Source: Sulfurimonas sp.
GTDB taxonomy: Bacteria > Campylobacterota > Campylobacteria > Campylobacterales > Sulfurimonadaceae
Direction: 5' to 3'
Assembly (NCBI GenBank): GCA_015663215.1
Contig: DQSP01000037.1
Span: 1 to 5,586 of the forward strand
DNA length: 5,586 nucleotides
Part shown: positions 1 to 4,546 of the stretch, in pieces
How positions within the stretch are numbered: the first letter of the stretch is position 1
Layout: each line of letters starts with the position of its first letter
Made by a program: the position numbers and the translations under genes
The notes under the pieces: generated by a model
The model's database searches: none
Seen by the model: the letters and a program-made list of their open reading frames with translations, nothing else
What the model was told of the DNA's origin: nothing

Positions 1-291
1 GGTAAGGGTAAAGACTTTGTGAGTCCTGTAATCATCATACGACAACTTACAAGCGATTTGTTTATAGGTGTACCTACTACGACCACAAAGAAAGATAGTA
101 ACGACTACTTTCATAACATCAACTACATCAACCACAAAAAAGAAGCCGTGCATAGTGTGGCTATGTTACTACAGTTTAAAACCTACAGCAAAAAGCGTTT
201 ACTCTCAAAAATGGGAACTGTAAATAAAAATGAGTTTGATGTGATAGTAAAAAAGTTAAAGGGGATTATTGACCCTACTTGCAAGGACTAG
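1..291 (+). CDS. PemK/MazF-family toxin, 3' part (5' end outside window)
   Basis: The reading frame is open from base 1 to the TAG at 289-291, so these 96 codons are the C-terminal part of a longer gene whose start lies upstream. The protein reads like the MazF/PemK ribonuclease fold: a GKGKDF...PVIII strand, a following FIGVP strand, then VAMLLQFK and a C-terminal KMGTVNKNEFDVIVKKL helix. These line up with E. coli MazF segments ending RPAVVL, CVPCTT, VALADQVK and KKGTVAPEELQLIKAK. Family members are endoribonucleases that cleave mRNA in single-stranded contexts and are held by an antitoxin; any antitoxin gene would be upstream, out of view. One oddity is that the position of the conserved Arg in the RPxxV motif is Ser here (codon at 22-24), which could mean altered or lost activity. 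It may belong to the mobile element or to the flanking host DNA; the window does not decide this. Confidence 0.8.
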   Translation, partial: GKGKDFVSPVIIIRQLTSDLFIGVPTTTTKKDSNDYFHNINYINHKKEAVHSVAMLLQFKTYSKKRLLSKMGTVNKNEFDVIVKKLKGIIDPTCKD

Positions 292-310
292 TACCTTATA
301 CGCAAGTAGG
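274..310 (+). terminator. Long imperfect hairpin overlapping the toxin stop codon
   Basis: CCTACTTGC (274-282) and GCAAGTAGG (302-310) form a perfect 9-bp inverted repeat. Inside it AAGG (283-286) can pair with CCTT (294-297) around a 7-base loop, leaving a 4-base bulge. The stem begins within the last codons of the toxin gene. No run of T follows, so it is not a classical Rho-independent terminator. It could end or stabilise the toxin mRNA, or be part of a recombinase site. The hairpin is seen directly; its role is a guess. Confidence 0.35.
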
Positions 311-350
311 TGTGCCTTACGGCTAATAGTGGGGTTTTAATCCCTTACAA

Positions 351-360
351 TGATTATAAC
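351..360 (+). promoter_or_regulatory. Possible -10 region for the integrase gene
   Basis: TGATTATAAC at 351-360 contains TATAAC with an upstream TG, about 32 bases before the integrase ATG. There is no recognisable -35 box, as is common in Campylobacterota. The integrase ribosome binding site is AGAGG at 381-385, six bases before the ATG at 392. The promoter is weakly supported. Confidence 0.25.
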
Positions 361-391
361 AGAAGAACGTAAATAAATCAAGAGGTATCAA

Positions 392-1534
392 ATGGCTACT
401 AAATTAAGCGACTTTAGAAAAAGTACCTATAAAGCAGGTGGTAAAGTAATAGAAGTACCTAACTTATATGAAAGTATCAAAATTGATAAGATAAAAGGGC
501 GTAAATATCTAGCTAGATTTAGACTTAATGAAAAGATTTATACTAAAACTTTAGGCTACTCTAAAAAGAATGGAACTATCACATTAAGCCCAAGAGATGC
601 AGGTAAATTACTAGAAACCTATAAAGTAGACCTAGAAGCAGGATATACCTCAACTAGTAATATCACACTGGATAAACTCTTTGACCTCTACTTTGAAACA
701 CTAGATACCTCTAAACAATGGACACACATAAAGAGGTACATCTATGGACACTACATACAAAGTCATTTAGGTAAAAAGAAAATAGAAAAAATTAGAGAAA
801 TGGACATACAAGGTATATTAAACAAAATGGCTACTAGAGGACTAAAACCTCGAACGCGTAAGAGTGTAATGGAAGTGATGAACCCTCTCTTTAGGTTTGC
901 AGTTACAAACAAGTACCTAAGAGGTAATCCTACTATGGGTATAACAGTAAAAGTACCAAGTCAAAAGAAAATAGTTACCAACGCTACAGAGCTATTTCAA
1001 AAGGTGTTCGCAGGGATAAATACATACTATCACGATAACCCATACTACAGAGCTTTATTTCTCTTTGGCTTTACTGGTAGGCGTAAGAGTGAGATACTTA
1101 CTCTCAAATGGGAGAACATAGACTTTACACATAAGTACTACTGGATAGAAGATACCAAAACTGATGACCAACAGAAGTACCAACTACCATCATATGTGAT
1201 AGAACCATTACAAGCCATAAAAGATGATAGAAAAGGGTTAGTATTTAAAAGCCCCATAACTGGTAAAAAGATAGTAAATATTGATAGACAAATGAGACAA
1301 CTCAAAAAGTTTTTAGAAATAGATACGCTTACTATGCACTACATGAGAAACATTTTAGTAAGTATGTTAGCAGAACAAGGCATAGAAGCCATTACCCTTA
1401 GTGGCATATTAGGGCATAAAGACCCAAACACTATAAATAAGTACCTAAGTATCAATCATCATAAAAGTAGCCAAATAGGGCTTAGTAAGGTTGGGGATAT
1501 ATTAGATGTTGAGGTAGTGAATAATGAACAATAA
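392..1534 (+). CDS. Tyrosine recombinase (phage/island-type integrase)
   Basis: A 380-residue site-specific recombinase, normal length for phage and island integrases, which recombine an attP site with a chromosomal attB site through a 3'-phosphotyrosine intermediate. The basic N-terminal part (about 1-85, with GRKYLARF near 36-43) looks like an arm-site DNA-binding domain. The SAM-like core-binding domain spans about 90-185, and the catalytic domain about 195-365. All catalytic residues are visible: Arg231 in TGRRKSEI, Lys256 in DTKTD, His316 and Arg319 in HYMR, His342 in LGH, and Tyr351 in NKYLSI. The enzyme therefore looks intact. The ATG is preceded by AGAGG at 381-385. Its last codons overlap the next gene by 11 bases, so the two are probably co-transcribed. 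It lies at the opposite end of the gene set from the tRNA-Leu gene; many islands keep the integrase next to their tRNA target, so the tRNA may not be its site. Confidence 0.97.
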   Translation: MATKLSDFRKSTYKAGGKVIEVPNLYESIKIDKIKGRKYLARFRLNEKIYTKTLGYSKKNGTITLSPRDAGKLLETYKVDLEAGYTSTSNITLDKLFDLYFETLDTSKQWTHIKRYIYGHYIQSHLGKKKIEKIREMDIQGILNKMATRGLKPRTRKSVMEVMNPLFRFAVTNKYLRGNPTMGITVKVPSQKKIVTNATELFQKVFAGINTYYHDNPYYRALFLFGFTGRRKSEILTLKWENIDFTHKYYWIEDTKTDDQQKYQLPSYVIEPLQAIKDDRKGLVFKSPITGKKIVNIDRQMRQLKKFLEIDTLTMHYMRNILVSMLAEQGIEAITLSGILGHKDPNTINKYLSINHHKSSQIGLSKVGDILDVEVVNNEQ

Positions 1535-2255
1535 AGTTAATGCTATTTTAAATCAAATAGAAACTATTAAAAGTAATATGAATAAAAAAATACAACCTTT
1601 TCAAGATAGTATAAATAGTGTACAACGAACAATAGATTTATTTCAAGAAAGGATAAGACCAATTCAAGAAAAAATGAAAGTAATTTATGCTGAAAAATCC
1701 TTAACTGATGAGGGCTTAGAAACATTTGAGCAAATAGAAATATTAAATCATTCTCTTGAACTTAGTGATATAAAAAAGTATACATACTTTGAAAAAAATA
1801 CAAGAAATCGTAAATTAGAATTTATTACACTTTTAAAAAACATCAATAGAAATCACATACAAAAAGATACAAATGATAACTATGTATATAGCTTTATTAA
1901 TGAACTATTTACATCAAGAGAAGATATACTCACAAAACTAAAAGAAATAAAAGCAGACCAAAAAAAATTCAACTATCTTAATAAAAAATACAGCATAAAA
2001 GCAACTAAAGAATATCAAAAGATATCTAATAGCACACTCCATAGAAACCAAGTAAAACAATTTTTATATTTAATGCATCATGATGAATACAAAGATATAG
2101 ATAGCATTAGAGTCATATTCTCTATATTATTCTATGATGTAAAAGAACAAAAAAGCTTTACAACTAAATTAAATGGACTAGAAAAAGCAACTAATAATGT
2201 TGACTTCTATATTTATAATGATTTTCTACAATATATCTATCTTGATAAAAACTAA
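1524..2255 (+). CDS. Hypothetical coiled-coil protein, possible cargo gene
   Basis: I do not recognise this 243-residue protein. The ATG at 1524 lies inside the end of the integrase gene (overlap 1524-1534) and has GAGG at 1511-1514, suggesting translational coupling. Residues 1-60 are rich in I/L/M, N, Q and K in a heptad-like pattern (NQIETIKSNMNKKIQPF...), consistent with a coiled coil. The rest is charged and helical, with KLKEIKADQKKF around 140-150 and an aromatic, Y/F-rich C-terminus. There is no signal peptide and no membrane segment, so it is likely cytoplasmic. Base use is more A-rich than in the integrase (many AAA, AAT and ATA codons, with long A runs), which suggests a separately acquired gene. 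In satellites this position often carries accessory or anti-phage functions, but nothing in the sequence proves one here. Confidence 0.85.
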   Translation: MNNKVNAILNQIETIKSNMNKKIQPFQDSINSVQRTIDLFQERIRPIQEKMKVIYAEKSLTDEGLETFEQIEILNHSLELSDIKKYTYFEKNTRNRKLEFITLLKNINRNHIQKDTNDNYVYSFINELFTSREDILTKLKEIKADQKKFNYLNKKYSIKATKEYQKISNSTLHRNQVKQFLYLMHHDEYKDIDSIRVIFSILFYDVKEQKSFTTKLNGLEKATNNVDFYIYNDFLQYIYLDKN

Positions 2256-2311
2256 GTACCTCACTTTCTACACTATTATCTAACTCTCCTATATACACTC
2301 AATAGCTATTC

Positions 2312-2317
2312 TATAAT
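2312..2317 (+). promoter_or_regulatory. -10 box of the AlpA-like/Rep operon
   Basis: A perfect TATAAT lies 77 bases upstream of the ATG at 2394, in the 138-base gap after the coiled-coil gene. No good -35 box is present; the upstream DNA is A/T-rich. It would drive 2394-3503 and perhaps the terminase gene. Transcription would start near 2324, so the dyads and half-site at 2331-2370 would lie in the leader. Confidence 0.45.
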
Positions 2318-2352
2318 ACCCAAAAGAAACATACGACGGTATAGGGTAATAG

Positions 2353-2370
2353 TCATAAATCGGTTTATGA
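2353..2370. promoter_or_regulatory. Operator-like perfect dyad upstream of the AlpA-like gene
   Basis: TCATAAA (2353-2359) and TTTATGA (2364-2370) form a perfect 7-bp inverted repeat around TCGG. It lies between the -10 box at 2312-2317 and the ribosome binding site AAGG at 2383-2386. Just before it are a second small dyad, ATAC-GACG-GTAT (2331-2342), and the heptamer ATAGGGT (2341-2347). The heptamer matches seven of nine bases of the half-site repeated in the XRE promoter region. The arrangement fits an operator for the AlpA-like protein itself or for the XRE repressor. Confidence 0.4.
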
Positions 2371-2393
2371 ACTTTAATTAAAAAGGTTCAAAA

Positions 2394-2588
2394 ATGAAAA
2401 ATATATACAAAGAGTGGTTAACACCAAAAGAAGTACACAAAGAGTTTGGTTTTTCAACCTCAACACTTGCAAAATGGAGAATGAACAACCTAAATATTAA
2501 ATATTCAAAAATGGGTAAATATATTCGTTATGCCCGTTCAGATATTGAAGCATTTATAGAAGCTAATAAAATTGAAGTTGCATCATGA
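2394..2588 (+). CDS. AlpA/excisionase-like helix-turn-helix protein
   Basis: A 64-residue DNA-binding protein of the MerR-like HTH_17 (excisionase/AlpA) type. WLTPKEVHKEFGFSTSTLAKWRM (8-30) is the helix-turn-helix, followed by the wing-like YSKMGKYIRYARSDIEAFIEA (37-57). Family members act as recombination directionality factors for the integrase or as transcription activators of excision genes; AlpA of P4-like elements and Gram-negative phage-inducible islands is the known example. AAGG at 2383-2386 sits seven bases before the ATG. Its stop overlaps the next start in an ATGA (2585-2588), so it heads a translationally coupled operon with the two following genes. I infer that it triggers excision together with replication. 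Confidence 0.92.
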   Translation: MKNIYKEWLTPKEVHKEFGFSTSTLAKWRMNNLNIKYSKMGKYIRYARSDIEAFIEANKIEVAS

Positions 2589-2845
2589 AAAGTGCTATCA
2601 AGATAACTCTTCAAGCCCTCTATGAGGGTAAGGAGATTACAGCAAATAATACACCCTATACTACACGGATAAGTAACATTATTAGTGTTTTGCGTAATCA
2701 GTATGATATAGGAATAATTACTGATAGAGTCAATCTAAAAAGTGGTAAATGGTATGGAAGTTATAGATTAGATGGTAGTGATAAAAACCTAGATAAAGTG
2801 AGATTACTCACTAAACAAGATGAGATTAAAGAAAGCCGTGTGTGA
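2585..2845 (+). CDS. Small winged-helix protein, HTH_39-like
   Basis: An 86-residue protein resembling the small phage helix-turn-helix proteins of the HTH_39 type. It starts with ITLQALYEGKEIT (7-19), then TRISNIISVLRNQYDIGIIT (27-46), which fits a recognition helix followed by a turn, then a basic hairpin ending GKWYGSYRL (54-62). In that family the pattern is an LQAL start, an R-I-x-x-L-R/K-x-x-Y/G-x-x-I core and a closing YRL strand. Its start shares ATGA with the upstream stop, and its end overlaps the Rep-like gene by 26 bases. Such proteins are usually encoded in phage or island replication blocks; a role in regulating replication or loading the initiator is inference. Confidence 0.85.
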   Translation: MKSAIKITLQALYEGKEITANNTPYTTRISNIISVLRNQYDIGIITDRVNLKSGKWYGSYRLDGSDKNLDKVRLLTKQDEIKESRV

Positions 2846-3503
2846 CTCTATTAACCTCTCTAGTTTCGCAATGGAAAGTGTCTTTATTCATCATCAAGAT
2901 TATACCATAGAAGCCGTGAAAACTAAAAGTATATTTACTCCTACAGTATGGGGCGAAGCCTTTGGTAAGTCATTGACTAAAAATATCATAGAAGCCAAAA
3001 TAATACACAACTACTTAGGTATGAAACTACCACTCAAAACCTTTGCAGTCACGCCTAATAATCAAACTATAGAATTTGCAGGACTACACGGTTACAATGA
3101 GAGGTCACGGCTACTAATGCAAACACTTAGAGAGTTATGGAGTCAATTACAATACACAAGAGTTATGAGAATTGATATAGCCATTGACTATGAGGGTAAG
3201 ATACCTACTAGGCTTATAAAGGCATTGTCTAAGACTAGAGAGACGTTTCAGTATGGTAACACTACTTACTACAAAACAGCCAAAGAAAAAAAGACGAATC
3301 AGAAGATGGATATTAAAATTTATAACAAGCAGATACAAGCAAAGTTAGATTATCCACTCTACAGACTAGAGTTTGTATTTAAAGGTAATTACTTCAATAA
3401 GCTATTACTCAAAGATATACAAATTGCATATAAAAAGATGGAAAAGTCTATCAAAAAAGCTACTGGGTTAAGTGTGAAAATAGAAGATATAACACCTCTA
3501 TAG
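2820..3503 (+). CDS. Rep-like replication initiator (Rep_trans / filamentous-phage gpII type)
   Basis: A 227-residue protein with the landmarks of rolling-circle initiators of the Rep_trans/Phage_CRI group. It has an early DSINLS strand (9-14), RIDIAID (117-123, matching R-x-D-x-x-x-D), GNTTYYKT (146-153) where the family has a Y-G-S/T strand, KIYNKQ (166-171) matching the I-Y-x-K signature, and YRLEFVFKGNYF (181-192) matching the R-x-E strand. Family members nick a double-strand origin through a tyrosine and start rolling-circle replication. Tyr150 and Tyr151 are candidates, but I cannot fix which is catalytic. It is shorter than most relatives (about 300-400 residues), so it may be a minimal version. 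The ATG at 2820 overlaps the preceding gene by 26 bases and lacks a good ribosome binding site. The ATG at 2871 is an alternative, but it would remove DSINLS. Translation probably depends on coupling. I am fairly sure of the superfamily, less of the exact family. Confidence 0.86.
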   Translation: MRLKKAVCDSINLSSFAMESVFIHHQDYTIEAVKTKSIFTPTVWGEAFGKSLTKNIIEAKIIHNYLGMKLPLKTFAVTPNNQTIEFAGLHGYNERSRLLMQTLRELWSQLQYTRVMRIDIAIDYEGKIPTRLIKALSKTRETFQYGNTTYYKTAKEKKTNQKMDIKIYNKQIQAKLDYPLYRLEFVFKGNYFNKLLLKDIQIAYKKMEKSIKKATGLSVKIEDITPL

Positions 3504-3546
3504 GTTAATACTACTATAAATTCACATAAACCCTTAACTATGCACG

Positions 3547-3567
3547 GTGTGAGCGTTTGTATCACAC
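3547..3567 (+). promoter_or_regulatory. Dyad GTGTGA-N9-TCACAC between rep and terS
   Basis: A perfect 6-bp inverted repeat with a 9-base spacer, followed by TTT, sits in the 96-base gap between the Rep-like gene and the terminase gene. It could be a weak terminator or attenuator that limits read-through into terS, or an operator. A weak TATAAA (3515-3520) upstream could be a separate terS promoter. The dyad is seen; the function is not established. Confidence 0.35.
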
Positions 3568-3599
3568 TTTGCTAGTAATTCACTTTTGGGAGATAACCA

Positions 3600-4076
3600 A
3601 TGAAAGAGAAACTAACTAACAAACAAGAACTATTTACTAAAGAGTACATCATAGATTTAAATGCAACACAAGCATATTTCAGAGCAGGGTATAAGCCAAA
3701 GAACACAAAAATAGCACAAGCACAAGCTAGTAGATTGTTATCAAAACCCATCATTGTAAAAACAATAGAAGTATTAAAACGAGAGCGTGAAAAGAAATTA
3801 GGCATAGATGCAGAATGGGTACTACGTGAAGCCATTACAGTATATAAAACTGCTATGGGTGAGTTAACACAAATAAAGAGCTATATCAAAAAGGGTAAAG
3901 CTATCAAAATGGATATATATCATACAAACTTAAGCCATGCACTTAAGGCATTAATCATTATAGGTAAACACGTAAGCGTTAGAGCATTTGATACGACAAC
4001 AGCTACAGAAGAAAATAAGGTGTATCGTATAATAGTTCCTAAAGAACTACAGCCAAAAGCACAAGATAATGATTAG
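3600..4076 (+). CDS. terS: Phage terminase small subunit (orphan TerS)
   Basis: A 158-residue protein of the Terminase_2 family. The N-terminus reads LTNKQELFTKEYIIDLNATQAYFRAGYKP (5-33), close to the family pattern LTxKQexFvxeYl.DlNAtqAaiRAGY. It continues with SRLLSKPIIVKTIEVLKRER (44-63), completing the DNA-binding helices. The C-terminal LSHALKALIIIGKHV (111-125) matches the family's D-A-L-K-A-L-x-x-L-G-K-H helix that helps build the oligomer ring. TerS recognises the packaging site on concatemeric phage DNA and hands it to the large subunit ATPase-nuclease. A strong GGGAGA (3588-3593) stands six bases before the ATG. No large subunit, portal or capsid gene follows; the next gene is a minus-strand repressor. 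An orphan TerS is a hallmark of satellites that redirect a helper phage's packaging, but a remnant of a decayed prophage is the alternative. Confidence 0.93.
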   Translation: MKEKLTNKQELFTKEYIIDLNATQAYFRAGYKPKNTKIAQAQASRLLSKPIIVKTIEVLKREREKKLGIDAEWVLREAITVYKTAMGELTQIKSYIKKGKAIKMDIYHTNLSHALKALIIIGKHVSVRAFDTTTATEENKVYRIIVPKELQPKAQDND

Positions 4077-4093
4077 GGACACAGAAAATACCA

Positions 4094-4102
4094 TGTTATA
4101 AA
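4094..4102 (+). promoter_or_regulatory. Extended -10-like box in the gap after terS
   Basis: TGTTATAAA at 4094-4102 fits an extended -10 (TG-N-TATAAA) on the + strand, with no coding sequence downstream. Transcripts starting near 4109 would contain two stable hairpins (4107-4140 and 4160-4191) and run antisense into the 3' end of the XRE gene. A small RNA is possible but unproven. Confidence 0.25.
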
Positions 4103-4106
4103 ATTA

Positions 4107-4140
4107 TGCTAATAATAAACACAGAATGGTGTTTATAGCA
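4107..4140 (+). terminator. Strong hairpin downstream of terS
   Basis: ATAAACAC (4115-4122) and GTGTTTAT (4129-4136) form a perfect 8-bp stem around a 6-base loop. Outer TGCT (4107-4110) and AGCA (4137-4140) can extend it past an AATA bulge. It lies 31 bases after the terS stop. No T run follows, so termination would be imperfect. It could instead be a structured RNA element or an origin cruciform. Confidence 0.4.
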
Positions 4141-4154
4141 CAACTTTAGCACAG

Positions 4155-4191
4155 AAAAAAGCACCATTTTTATACACATTAAAACGGTGCT
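4155..4191 (-). terminator. Rho-independent terminator of the XRE gene
   Basis: On the minus strand AGCACC pairs with GGTGCT (4186-4191 with 4160-4165). After one mismatch, four A-T pairs follow (4181-4184 with 4167-4170) around a 10-base loop. A run of T directly follows the stem on the minus strand (A run at 4155-4160 on the given strand). The stem begins inside the XRE stop codon. This is the best terminator in the window. It may also work weakly in the + direction against terS transcripts. Confidence 0.75.
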
Positions 4192-4444
4192 AATTTAGGG
4201 GTTTTAAAAACTCACACATATCCACATCTAACACAGAAGCTATTTTATAAAGGTGTTCTAAGTTAAAGTGTTTATCTTCTGCAAGTATTTCAGCTTTACC
4301 AAAAAAGGTGGGTGAAGTATGACCGATAGCATTAGCTAATTTGAGTTGAGAGATACTTTTCTCTTTTCTAATTCTAGCTACATTATGGCTAACTAAAGAG
4401 TAAAAATCTTCAAGTCGTCCATCTTCAAAGTCAAGGTTTTTCAT
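4190..4444 (-). CDS. Small XRE-family repressor
   Basis: An 84-residue helix-turn-helix regulator related to lambda Cro/cI. VSHNVARIRKEKSISQLKLANAIG covers helices 1-3, with SISQLKLANAIGHTS as the helix-turn-helix. It is followed by the FNLEHLYKIASVLDVDMCEFL helices typical of the HTH_3 fold. The wording IGHTSPTFFGKAE...KHFNLEHLYKIA resembles regulators I associate with Campylobacterota. I chose the ATG at 4444 because AAGAGA lies just upstream. An in-frame GTG at 4459 would add five residues but has no proper ribosome binding site spacing. There is no protease or dimerisation domain, so it cannot be a self-cleaving LexA-like repressor; derepression would need an antirepressor or helper protein, as for Stl of SaPIs. 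It is encoded alone on the minus strand, has its own terminator, and diverges from the membrane protein gene. Operator-like sites lie in the shared gap. Confidence 0.92.
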   Translation of the reverse strand: MKNLDFEDGRLEDFYSLVSHNVARIRKEKSISQLKLANAIGHTSPTFFGKAEILAEDKHFNLEHLYKIASVLDVDMCEFLKPLN

Positions 4445-4455
4445 AAATTCTCTTA

Positions 4456-4464
4456 ACACCCTAT
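4456..4464. promoter_or_regulatory. Operator half-site in the XRE leader
   Basis: ACACCCTAT is a 9-of-9 match to the reverse complement of the right half of the palindrome at 4515-4530. Its partner half is degenerate. It lies 12-20 bases upstream of the XRE ATG, near the predicted transcription start, as expected for autoregulation. Confidence 0.45.
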
Positions 4465-4467
4465 GCG

Positions 4468-4476
4468 GTTATATTA
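4468..4476 (-). promoter_or_regulatory. Predicted -10 region of the XRE gene
   Basis: On the minus strand this reads TAATATAAC, giving overlapping -10 candidates TAATAT and TATAAC. The transcript would start at about 4461, inside or beside the half-site at 4456-4464. There is no clear -35 box. Confidence 0.35.
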
Positions 4477-4498
4477 TTTCTTTTAAATTCTAATGGGA

Positions 4499-4504
4499 TA
4501 TAAT
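4499..4504 (+). promoter_or_regulatory. -10 box of the membrane protein gene
   Basis: A perfect TATAAT lies 42 bases before the translation-start region, with transcription expected near 4511. The palindrome at 4515-4530 would then cover the first transcribed bases, a good place for repression. The ribosome binding site is AAGGA at 4534-4538, eight bases before the ATG at 4547. Confidence 0.5.
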
Positions 4505-4514
4505 CTTTTAACCA

Positions 4515-4530
4515 ACACCTTATAGGGTGT
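4515..4530. promoter_or_regulatory. Palindromic operator ACACCTTATAGGGTGT
   Basis: A 16-base palindrome with one mismatched pair (T4520/G4525). Its right half recurs exactly, in reverse complement, at 4456-4464, and seven of its nine bases recur as ATAGGGT at 2341-2347 before the AlpA-like gene. Size and placement fit a dimeric XRE repressor site that shuts off the gene at 4547. Binding by this particular repressor is inference. Confidence 0.55.
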
Positions 4531-4546
4531 ATAAAGGATAGTTAAC

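Larger units (their letters stand above)
4079..4238 (+). repeat. Four CACAGAA short repeats, iteron-like
   Basis: CACAGAA occurs at 4080-4086, 4120-4126, 4150-4156 and 4232-4238. The first, second and fourth are extended to ACACAGAA. The first three are spaced 40 and 30 bases apart, whole helical turns, in the non-coding gap after terS; the fourth is inside the XRE gene. Short direct repeats beside hairpins near a rep gene can be initiator or packaging-protein binding sites. A chance cluster in AT-rich DNA is possible. Confidence 0.35.

Noticed and set aside
19..291. Start of the first gene at the ATG-like/GTG codon at 19
   Set aside because: The frame is open to base 1, and the residues before it (GKGKDF) belong to the conserved family strand, so the true start is upstream of the window.
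311..360. tRNA-like stretch (TGCCTTACGGC then GTGGGGTTTTAATCCC) resembling the variable and T arms of the tRNA-Leu
   Set aside because: It is in inverted orientation to the tRNA at the right, the T-loop lacks TTC, no acceptor or anticodon stem can be formed upstream, and the match is short. It is neither a functional tRNA nor a direct-repeat att site.
3147..3338. Minus-strand open frame inside the Rep-like gene
   Set aside because: It lies wholly within a well-supported + strand gene, has no ribosome binding site or family resemblance, and its hydrophobic composition is the antisense of K-rich codons.
3572..3835. Minus-strand open frame over the start of terS
   Set aside because: Antisense shadow of a clear Terminase_2 gene; no supporting signals.
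2820..4076. Filamentous (inovirus) prophage suggested by the gpII-like Rep
   Set aside because: No Zot-like ATPase, coat or adsorption gene is visible, and a terminase small subunit belongs to head-packaging tailed phages, not to filamentous phages.
4445..4459. GTG start at 4459 for the XRE repressor
   Set aside because: No properly spaced ribosome binding site; the ATG at 4444 follows AAGAGA at good spacing, and the half-site then falls in the leader.
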